Positions 1 to 10,600 of a DNA stretch of 64,000 nucleotides are shown here, one piece after another (the first letter of the stretch is position 1; each line of letters opens with the position of its first letter). The stretch covers positions 35,977,228-36,041,227 of the forward strand of contig NC_063062.1 in assembly GCF_018812025.1 (NCBI RefSeq), read 5' to 3'. The position numbers and the translations under genes were made by a program. The DNA comes from Megalobrama amblycephala. Lineage: Eukaryota > Chordata > Actinopteri > Cypriniformes > Xenocyprididae. Under the pieces are notes generated by a model, which ran no database searches, was not told where the DNA came from, and was given only the letters and a program-made list of their open reading frames with translations.

Positions 1-2280
1 TTGCATGTCGCAACTCGCCCACCATCTCCTCCTCTGGAGTCAGTGGCAACTCAGGTCGCTGCGTGCCATTTACATTCCGGGTGATCTCAGTCATGCAGGT
101 AACATGCTTTCATGACAGCTCATGCTCCCAGAAGAATGGAGACTCAGCTGATTTGGAGCCGATTCGGGGATGCACAGGTAGACCTGTTTGCCTCCCAGGA
201 GTCTGCTCACTGCCAGTTGTTTTATTTCCTGACCAAGGGGACCCTCAGCATGGATGCACTAGCACACAGCTGGCCCTGGGGCCTGCGCAAATATGCGTTT
301 CCCACAGTGAGCCTTCTTGCACAGGCTCTGTGCAAGGTCAGGGAGGACGAGGAGCAGGTCTTGTTAGTTGTACCTTACTGGCCCAACCAAACCTGGTTCC
401 CAGAGCTGATGCTTTTCGCGACAGCCCCTTCCTAGCAGATTCCCCTGAAGAAGGACCTGCTTTCTCAGGGATGGAGCACCATATGGCACCCGCGTCCCAA
501 CATCTGGAAACTCCCCGTGTGGTCTCTTGACTGGACTTGAGCGGAGGACTTAAGCGGCCTACCGCCAGCGGTAGTTGACACCATCACTTCGGCTAGAGCC
601 CCCTCTACCAGGCGTACTTATGCCTTGAAGTGGAGTTTGTTCACTGAGTGGTGCTCTTCCCGCTGGGAAGACCCATGGAAATGCCCGGTCAGCTCTGTGC
701 TTTCCTTCCTTCAAGATGGTTTGGAGTGGAGGCTGTCCCCCTCCACCTTGAAGGTCTATGTTGCCACCATCGCAGCACATCACATTGCAGGTCACTGGGA
801 AAGCACGATCTGATTGTCAGGTTCCTGAGATGCGCCAGGAGGTTAAATCCTTCTAGGCTATGCCTTATCCCCTCCTGGGACCTGGCTGTCATCCTTTCGG
901 GCCTTCAGAGAGCTACCTTCGCGCCCCTAGAGTCAGTTGAGCTTAAACACCAGTCTTTGAAGACAGCGCCACTGACTGTGCTCGCTTCCTTCAAGAGGGT
1001 AGGGGACCTGCAAGCATTTTCAGTCAGCGAATCGTGCCTAGAATTCGGGACAGCCTTGTCTGACGTCATCCTGAGACCCCGGCTTGGATTTGTGCCCAAA
1101 GGTCCCACCACTCCCTTCCAGGACCAGGTGGTGAACTTGCAAGCGCTGCCCCTGGAGGAGGCAGACCCAGCCCTCGTGTTGCTGTCCCGTTGACGCTCTG
1201 CGTACTTACATGGACCGCACGCAGATCTTCAGAAGCTCAGAGCAGCTCTTTGTCTGCTTTGGGGGTCAGCAGAAGGGAAAGGCTGTCTCCAAACAGAGGT
1301 TGGCTCACTGGATGGTGGATGCCATCGCCTTGGCATACCAGTCCCAAGGTGACTCGTGCCCCCAGGGGTGAGGGCTCACTCCACTGGTGTTGCTTCCTCC
1401 TGGGCGTTGGTGCATGGCGCCTCTCTGGCAGACATGCAGAGCTCTGGACTGGGTGACACAAAACACATTTGCAAGATTTTATAATCTCAGAGTGGACCCA
1501 GTGTCCTCCCATGTGCTTTCAATTAGATAGCCATGGGTTCTCTATTGTCACTCCATTTTCCTCCAAGGATGGGAAGCGAGCGCTCTTCAGTTCAGTTCTC
1601 CAGATAGCAAACCCTATGGAGTTCCTCTTGCATCTTGCGGCAGTCAATGCCAGGCCCAGTACTTGTGTGCATGCCAAGTTGGCCAGCCCTGGTACTAGGC
1701 TAGATACCCATATGATGTGATTCCCTGCAGGTAATCCCATATGGGTAGTGTCCATGGTACAGTTTCCCTGACGGTAAACCCATGTCTTTCCCTGGGCGAC
1801 TCTGCTCTGCCCTGTCTCTGTGCCAGTAGCATTCCTCCCTGGTTAGGTAGGACCTACCTCAGAGATTTTCCTTATGTAGTACTGTCCCATTGGTCAGTCA
1901 CTATGGTGTTTTAAATAGGGACCCCATTATGTCAGTATTGACGTAATGTCGAACGTGACTGACTGAATGGGAATGTCTTGGTTACTATTGTAACCCCCGT
2001 TCCCTGAAGGAGGGAATGGAGATGTTACATCCCCTTGCCATGACCCTGATTACCTCTGAATGGCCAGGATCCTTGTCTCAGCTCCTCAACAAAATATGAA
2101 TGAAGTGAGTATGCTGGTCCTATTTATACCCGGATGTGCTGGGTGGGTGTGACTCGGCATGTAAATCTTACTGGCCAATTCCCATTGGCTCGTTTTTTAC
2201 CACTTGGAGGTGATTGGGCTCCCAGGTGAGACCCCATTACATCAGTACTGATGTAAAGTCTCAGTAGTAACCTAAACGTT
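1..2280 (+). mobile_element. Decayed DIRS-type tyrosine-recombinase retrotransposon (3' part)
   Basis: Reading frames on the + strand resemble the end of a fish DIRS polyprotein. About 112-435 carries an RNase H-like tail with motifs such as QVDLFAS and DALAHSWPWGLRKYAFP. About 560-800 carries the start of the tyrosine recombinase (VVDTITSAR, SFLQDGLEWRLSPSTLKVY). The recombinase continues in another frame at about 805-1193 (RFLRCARRLNPSR, VELKHQSLKTAPLT) and in a third to about 1530 (RTYMDRT, SSEQLFVCFGGQQKGKAVS). Three frames and internal stops show that it is dead. The tail at 1850-2280 has short GTCAGTA/TGACGTAA palindromes like DIRS terminal repeats. DIRS elements move by reverse transcription and insert with a tyrosine recombinase. 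The family assignment is from memory of the protein; the frame breaks are seen directly. The left end lies outside the window. Confidence 0.8.
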
Positions 2281-2327
2281 TTCTATCTTAATGTAATTTA
2301 TTCTTGTGATCAATATAATATGATGAA

Positions 2328-2596
2328 TTGGTGCCACAAAAATATGAAGCAGCACAACTGTTTTCAACATTAATAATAATCAGAATGTTTCTTGATATTA
2401 GAATGATTTCTGAAGGATCATGTGACTCTGAAGACTGGAGTAATGATGTTAAAAATTCAGCTTTGATCACAGGAATAAATGACATTTTAACATATATTCA
2501 CATAGAAAACAGTTCTTTTTACTGTATTTTTTAATCAAATAAACAGTCTCGGTGAGCATAACAGACTTGAGAAAACTTTTGACCAGTAGTGTATAT
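2328..2596. repeat. Fragment of a palindromic MITE (long-inverted-repeat family B)
   Basis: This stretch shares the signature GAAGGATCATGTGACTCTGA, then an AATTCAGCTTTGATCACAGG block, with 44800-44920 and 58930-59560 in this window. It ends in a degraded GGTGAGCA...TTTTGACCAGTAGTGT terminus like those copies. It is therefore one arm of the same non-autonomous DNA element. No coding content. Confidence 0.7.
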
Positions 2597-5500
2597 TAGA
2601 ATAATTGTATAATAATAATTGTTGCCATTTGGTAAGTAGCCCTGTAATAAGAGAGATAATGTACAGATGTGTGTCTGCCGTGATCGTACAAGTTGTATTT
2701 TGTGATAATGACCATGAAAATTATCTCTTGCATATTTGCTTCCAACCATCGAACTTGCCTTGAATCATAATCAGGCCTGAAATCCATTCTGTGATAAAGA
2801 TATGATTTTAAAGAACAAGTCTGTGATAAGAGCTCATCAAAACTGTCATTGTCACCCACAAATCTGGAGTTGGTCATCTGCATGATTTGCTTATTGCATT
2901 TTTTTATTTTCGTCCATGATTCAAAACATCTTGATAGTATTATGCATCATAGCTGAGGCTCTGTTTGCAGGGAGATCTTTGTGGTCTCTCCCGACCCTTT
3001 ACACGTCTCTTCTTGTCTTTCAGATTGAAAGGAACATGTTGCAGCCTAAAGGATGCTTGTATTAGAGCATATTCCTACAAGAATCAAATGATTTGAGACA
3101 CTTTGATTGCTGCAGCAGCACAATGGGAACCTGCTTTAAAGACACTCAGAAGTGGAGGAGCTTGTTTGATTATCAAGTGAATTCCTGCTGGGGAAATAGA
3201 GCAGATTCATAATGTCAACATGCTCTGAATATCTGTAAATGTTAGGATCAGTAGAATGATTTTTTTGTTTGTTTGTTTTACAGTTGAATCACAAAAAGCA
3301 TATGAGGGTTAAACCGTTTTTTTTTTTTTTTTTTTTTAAGACTTATTGCGTGTGGCGGAGACAGTTTGATTGAGAATCTCTTCAAAAATGAGCAAAAAGA
3401 CCAACTTTTTATTTTTATTAGTAGGACTGTCATTGAAACAAAATATAGTTTGAATAATATTATGCATCTAATTGTTGATTGTTGTATATGCATTTAGAGG
3501 GGGTAAAGTTAATAAAAAAATAAGTTCACAGTAGATGAAATTGTATATAAATGGAGAAGAAGCACTTTATTTATTTATGCTGGTCAGTAGAACTTGGGTT
3601 TCATTGTGATTTTTCATTCAAACATCATCTGTTCACGCATTGCATATCCATCTGCTTGCTCCTTATCGGTCCGATCTGAAATTTGTGAATGAATGAGTAA
3701 CACCGGACCCTCAGGGACGCTCTTTGTAAACATTTACTTAACGCCAGCACAGCAATACAGCACTGTTTCACGTGCAAAAATCCAGTTAAAGCTATCACAG
3801 ATTGCACTGTTAAATGTGTGAGATGAACATATGGAAAGTAGATGTAAAGTGGGACAGTTGAGCTCATCTATCATTATGTAAATATTCTTGGGAATGGGAT
3901 GGTGCTTATGTAAGCATTTTTACCATCTTATAACCAACAGCCATGAAGTTTCAGAATGTGTCTCACTTTACCTGGATTCAAAGTGATCTGAACTGACTGG
4001 ATTTCATTAAAAAAATCGCCACCTCTATAATTCGTTTTGCCTTAACTATATTATAGCATTATAATAGCACATGATGCACACTTTAAAAATCTTGATAATT
4101 GTACCAGTTTAATTCATGCCAATTTTTTTTCTTTGTTTGTTTTATTTTTTTGTATGAAGATAAAACATATATAAGTGACACGTGATTATCTTTTATGAGT
4201 CCAGCCACTCTTGCATGTTGGCAAATATCTCTGTTCTGCTGTTATTTTATGCAAGTATTATTGTCTATACTGTACATAAAAAATGTGTAAAAATGATGCA
4301 TTCCTTCATGTATTTTCTTAAAATATTTATGGAGCAAATATGTTATACTCACAGTACAGTATACATTTTCATTTAATTTTGGGCACAACCAGAAAGCTTA
4401 TATGTATTTTATTTATTTATTTATTTATTACCTGTAGTGAAATAATCCAGTTGTGAGCTTTAAAAAAATTATTAAGGAAGTTTTATCAAGGCTGATTTTG
4501 TGTTTTTATCCGTGTCTGTTACAGTAACTACAAGAACAAGTTCATATATTGGACACAAGTGTCTTAATACTCTTTAGTGGTGTTGTTCTATACACTTGAG
4601 TCACAATGAATGACTAGTCTAGTGTTTGTTGGGAACAAATGCATAATGTTCCCTCTTTACTCGTGTACTTATGACCTGGAATGACCTGGCCGTGTCCGCT
4701 CTCTGGCTGTTCTATTCTCGGAGGCTTTACCATCTGCTGCAAAATTGCTCTCTCTGCATTTAATGGCCACAAAATCGTAATTACGCACCACAAACAAGCC
4801 AGAGATTACTGATAAAGGAGCATTAAATTATGCAAAACTAGCTCTCTCTCGGTTACACATTCTTTTTCCATCTCACACTTAGATGCATTCGTCACCCTCC
4901 ATCAAGAAGATCTAACAGAAAGCTAACCATTTCTGTTTGCTCCAGAAGAAACTACAATGGTGTAGTTTAGCAGCAGGGACTAACTGGACCATGCTGTAAC
5001 CAACCAAACCGCATTATCCTCACAATTTGTCTTCTAATTTACCCAAGACAGTTTCATTAAACTGTTGGACCAGACCCGGTCATCTGGATCAACGGAAGGA
5101 TGCAATCTGCTCTGATTGTGTGCAGTGCAATTAAACTACAGTCATTTCTGCTTTCTGTAATCACAGAGCTGCTTCAAGAGGAGGTTTTACCTCATCTGTT
5201 TTTCCACACACTGCTAAATATAGAGTCAGAAGCCAATTCTAATTAGAACATGATTGAGGATTACAATCTTTATTGTTCTTTATCATTTTCAAAACAAGTT
5301 AACCTGTTGATGACGGGTAGGAGGACATTATTTACCCACTTATTTCTATTTAATTATGTTTTAACAGTGAAATTCTGAAATAATTTACCCCTACTTATTG
5401 TAATTTGTTGAGTTTGCATTCTTTAAAAAAAAGCTGCTTAAAGATTCTTTTTGGAATGTTTTAAATGATCTGAGTAACAAGTTATTTGAACCAACAGCAG

Positions 5501-5782
5501 GATTCTTTTTCCATCCACTCAATGCCGTTGTGTCATCATGACCTCTCAAAACCCTTTTATCTCCAGCCTTTTATTATGCACTATAATGTTTATTCAGCAT
5601 CGTCAAGGACCATCTGAACTTCTCGTCATAACATAGACAGTGACTCAACAGTTTAAAGCATTTGCCAAGGTCTGTCTCGTTCTACAGGTCCTCTTAATCT
5701 CTATGATAACTTTCAAGTTCATGCCGCACTCAGCAGACTGGAACATTTAAGATGCGATGACATTAGAGAAATTTCCAACACT
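2597..5782. other. Gene-free intergenic DNA
   Basis: AT-rich sequence with poly-T (3319-3337) and a short ATTT repeat near 4408-4429. I see no open frame with recognisable protein and no RNA gene. The part from about 4690 to 5290 is less simple in sequence and is listed separately as a possible conserved element. Confidence 0.6.
4690..5290. promoter_or_regulatory. Possible conserved non-coding element (speculative)
   Basis: In contrast to the simple, repeat-laden flanks, this stretch is of high complexity. It has several homeodomain-like TAAT/ATTA cores (for example in CTAATTAGAACATGATTG near 5240, and CGTAATTACGCAC near 4777), no TIRs and no coding frame. Such composition is typical of developmental enhancers in fish. 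That is inference from base composition only, without alignment. Confidence 0.25.
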
Positions 5783-6079
5783 ATCTCATGACCAATTCAT
5801 ACATATTTTACGAGGGCTAATTCATACGAATTAACAAAAGTCGCTAAAGTTTAAGAAGACTAGTTGCTAAAGTTAAGAGTTGCTTCGTACTGCCTTCATA
5901 CGATTTGTCTAAACCCCAGTGACGGGTAGGTTTAGGGGCGGGGTTAGGGGTAGGTCATTCATACAAATTCATACGAATTTGGCAACTCGTAAAATACGTA
6001 CGATTTAGCAAAAGAGGTCCTATGAGTGAGGTCGTACGAATTAGCCGCCACATAAAATGCGTACGAATTGCTGTGAGAT
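5783..6079. mobile_element. Small MITE with imperfect terminal inverted repeats
   Basis: The left end (ATCTCATGACCAATTCATAC) and the reverse complement of the right end (ATCTCACAGCAATTCGTACG) match with a few differences. The inner arms both carry GGCTAATTC(A/G)TACGA. The middle has GTAGGTTTAGGGGCGGGGTT. About 297 bp, no coding capacity. I could not fix a target-site duplication. Confidence 0.65.
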
Positions 6080-7629
6080 CGGGATGGATATTTTGCGTAC
6101 AAAAAAAGTTCTCTATTGCCAATAGTGTAGCGATGTAAAGAAAGTGGCTCTTTGTTGGCCAGCACAGCAAATTCACATGACCAACTTGAATACAAGCAAA
6201 ATAGGTGTGGAATTTTTTTTCTCCCTCACACTAAGCTCCTGCTCGCACGGTGAAATTTCGCGGAGCAACGGTAAAAAAACCCAAAATGTTTTATTGGGAG
6301 TCTCATTTTCTCAAAAGTTGTGGCATTGCGCAGTTAAGGAAGTGAATGTTGGCATAACATCACAATAGTCGCTTCAAAGAGAAAACCCATTTTAAACTGG
6401 TTCAAAAAAGCTTTTCATGACCAGACAGTGAACATCCTCCAGATATAAGGGCACAAATGCGAAGCTGAGCAGCTCTCAAAAGTCTTATTATTCAGGAAGT
6501 CCTTCTTAGAAATGCTGCTCTTTTAGTGTCGGCCAAAACATACCACTGCCACGTTCATCTTCTTTATCTGCTGTGTTCAAAAGTGTTGGTCATGTTGACA
6601 GCAGTCATTAAGTTACCCATAAGACGTAGTTTCCCAGAAGGTCTCCACATGGTGTGGCGCTGAATCACCAGGTTCAGTTTACTGGACTTCCTTCCACGAA
6701 TGCTCACCATATACAAAAAATGCCTCTTTTGCCTCTCACAGACAGTGGGATATGGATCAAACTTTGTTATGCTCTTTTAGCAAGAGTCCAAGTTTATTAA
6801 GTCCTTGGCAGACAGTCATTGGCAAAGACATTCAAAGCAACTGGAACTCTTGTCAGGATTGAAATGAAAAAGTGTTCTATTTTATTACTTAAATAAGCAT
6901 ACAAGGATTAAACTTTAATTTCCAAAAGACAAATCTAATATCATATTCAGACTGGGTTTACCAAAATTCTCAGACTGAACATCAACAGCACAAAACAAGG
7001 CAATCAATAGTGATTTCTTCACGTTGGAATCAGTCTTTTCAAGAATGTGACACATTAACTTCAAGGTCTAGTTTTTCCACTATGATTTAATCAGACAAAG
7101 AACCATAGCAAACCCATAACACAAAGTTCACAAACTAAACATTTATCCTACACCAGAATACAGCCTTGTTGCTTTACTTGTCTGTCATTTTGTGATTTAT
7201 GTAACCACTGCTGATGCAGTGACGGAACCTCAAGCTCTTGATCTGTGCTTACGTGAGAGAACAGATGTTCCTCATGGCTGTCTGACATGGGAATCAAAAA
7301 CAGATGAGAGACACATTCACATTTCATCTGAGTAACATATATAGTGCAGGCAGAGAGAAAATCTATGCAGAGGTTTTCAACAGAGCCGACGAACACTGAG
7401 CTGTGTCATAAAAAGTACTTTAAGACATCATATGCTTTTTTGACCCAATTTAAGTAGGACTTATTTATATTTAATTTAATTTAATTTATTTAATTATTTA
7501 TTTCTATTATTCAGTTGTCTCTGAAATATGGTTAAAGTGTACTGGTGAATAAGCATTTAAAAACTTTTAATTTTTCATTGTTACAAAGTTCACTTTTTTA
7601 AAAGTGTACAGTCATGAATGTCTTTACAC
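6080..7629. other. Intergenic DNA, nothing recognised
   Basis: No protein family, RNA gene or clear repeat boundary was recognised. There are short open frames only, and an ATTTA-rich low-complexity patch at about 7460-7510. Confidence 0.5.
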
Positions 7630-10600
7630 TTAAAGGGATAGTTTACCCAAAAATGAAAATTCAAGACGTTCGTTCATCTTCAGAACACAAATGAAGATGT
7701 TTTTGCTCAAATTTGAGAGTTTTCTGTCCCTCAAATGTGCTGCGTAACACACGAGAATGAACCTCACTGGATCTTGCAGAAGCTCAAATGTGCTGCGTAA
7801 CACACAAGAATGAACCTCATTGGTTCTTGCGGAAGCTCAAATGTGCTGCGTAACATGAGAATGAACCTCATTGGATCTTGCGGAAGCTCAAATGTGCTGC
7901 GTAACACGAGAATGAACCTCACTGGTTCTTGCGGAAGCTCAAACGTGCTGCGTAACACAACAATGAACCTCATTGGATCTTGCGGAAGCTCAAACGTGCT
8001 GCGTAACACGAGAATGAACCTCATTGGATCTTGCGGAAGCTCAAACGTGCTGCGTAACACGAGAATGAACCTCATTGGTTCTTGCAGAAACTCAAACGTG
8101 CTGCGTAACACAAGAATGAACCTCATTGGATCTTGCAGAAGCTCAAATGTGCTGCGTAACATGAGAATGAACCTCATTGGTTCTTGCAGAAGTTCAAACG
8201 TGCTGCGTAACACACGAGAATGAACCTCACTGGATCTTGCAGAAGCTCAAATGTGCTGCGTAACACACAAGAATGAACCTCATTGGTTCTTGCGGAAGCT
8301 CAAACGTGCTGCGTAACACGAGAATGAACCTCACTGGATCTTGCAGAAGCTCAAATGTGCTGCGTAACACACAAGAATGAACCTCATTGGTTCTTGCGGA
8401 AGCTCAAACGTGCTGCGTAACACAAGAATGAACCTCATTGGATCTTGCAGGAACTCAAACGTGCTGCATAACACAAGAATGAACCTCATTGGTTCTTGCG
8501 GAAGCTCAAACGTGCTGCGTAACACGAGAATGAACCTCATTGGATCTTGCAGAAACTCAAACGTGCTGCATAACACAAGAATGAACCTCATTGGATCTTG
8601 CAGAAGCTCAAATGTGCTGCGTAACACACAAGAATGAACCTCATTGGATCTTGCGGAAGCTCAATTGTGCTGCATAACACGAGAATGAACCTCATTGGAT
8701 CTTGCAGAAGTTCAAACGTGCTGCGTAACACACAAGAATGAACCTCATTGGATCTTGCAGAAGTTCAAACATGCTGCGTAACACACGAGAATGAACCTCA
8801 TTGGATCTTACAGAAGCTCAAACGTACTGCGTAACACGAGAATGAACCTCATTGGATCTTGCGGAAGCTCAAACATGCTGCGTAACACAAGAATGAACCT
8901 CATTGGATCTTGCGTAAACTCAATTGTGCTGCATAACACGAGAATGAACCTCATTGGATCTTGCAGAAGTTCAAACGTGCTGCGTAACACACGAGAATGA
9001 TCCTCATTGGATCTTGCGGAAGCTCAAACATGCTGCGTAACACGCGAATGAACCTCATTGGTTCTTGCAGAAACTCAAACGTGCTGCGTAACACAAGAAT
9101 GAACCTCATTGGATCTTGCAGAAGCTCAAATGTGCTGCGTAACATGAGAATGAACCTCATTGGTTCTTGCAGAAGTTCAAACGTGCTGCGTAACACACGA
9201 GAATGAACCTCACTGGATCTTGCAGAAGCTCAAATGTGCTGCGTAACACACAAGAATGAACCTCATTGGTTCTTGCGGAAGCTCAAACGTGCTGCGTAAC
9301 ACGAGAATGAACCTCACTGGATCTTGCAGAAGCTCAAATGTGCTGCGTAACACACAAGAATGAACCTCATTGGTTCTTGCGGAAGCTCAAACGTGCTGCG
9401 TAACACGAGAATGAACCTCATTGGATCTTGCAGAAACTCAAACGTGCTGCATAACACAAGAATGAACCTCATTGGTTCTTGCGGAAGCTCAAACGTGCTG
9501 CGTAACACGAGAATGAACCTCATTGGATCTTGCAGAAACTCAAACGTGCTGCATAACACAAGAATGAACCTCATTGGATCTTGCAGAAGCTCAAATGTGC
9601 TGCGTAACACACAAGAATGAACCTCATTGGATCTTGCGGAAGCTCAATTGTGCTGCATAACACGAGAATGAACCTCATTGGATCTTGCAGAAGTTCAAAC
9701 GTGCTGCGTAACACACAAGAATGAACCTCATTGGATCTTGCAGAAGTTCAAACATGCTGCGTAACACACGAGAATGAACCTCATTGGATCTTACAGAAGC
9801 TCAAACGTACTGCGTAACACGAGAATGAACCTCATTGGATCTTGCGGAAGCTCAAACATGCTGCGTAACACAAGAATGAACCTCATTGGATCTTGCGTAA
9901 ACTCAATTGTGCTGCATAACACGAGAATGAACCTCATTGGATCTTGCAGAAGTTCAAACGTGCTGCGTAACACACGAGAATGATCCTCATTGGATCTTGC
10001 GGAAGCTCAAACATGCTGCGTAACACGCGAATGAACCTCATTGGTTCTTGCAGAAGCTCAAACGTGCTGCGTAACACGAGAATGAACCTCATTGGATCTT
10101 GCAGAAGCTCAAATGTGCTGCGTAACACACAAGAATGAACCTCATTGGATCTTGCAGAAGTTCAAACGTGCTGCGTAACACACGAGAATGAACCTCACTG
10201 GATCTTGCAGAAGCTCAAATGTGCTGCGTAACACACAAGAATGAACCTCATTGGTTCTTGCGGAAGCTCAAACGTGCTGCGTAACACGAGAATGAACCTC
10301 ATTGGATCTTGCAGAAACTCAAACGTGCTGCATAACGCAAGAATGAACCTCATTGGATCTTGCAGAAGCTCAAATGTGCTGCATAACACGAGAATGAACC
10401 TCACTGGATCTTGCAGAAGTTCAAACGTGCTGCGTAACACGAGAATGAACCTCATTGGATCTTGCGGAAGCTCAAACATGCTGCGTAACACGAGAATGAT
10501 CCTCATTGGATCTTGCGGAAGCTCAAACATACTGCGTAACACAAGAATGAACCTCATTGGTTCTTGCCTAAACTCAAACGTGCTGCCTAACACGAGAATG

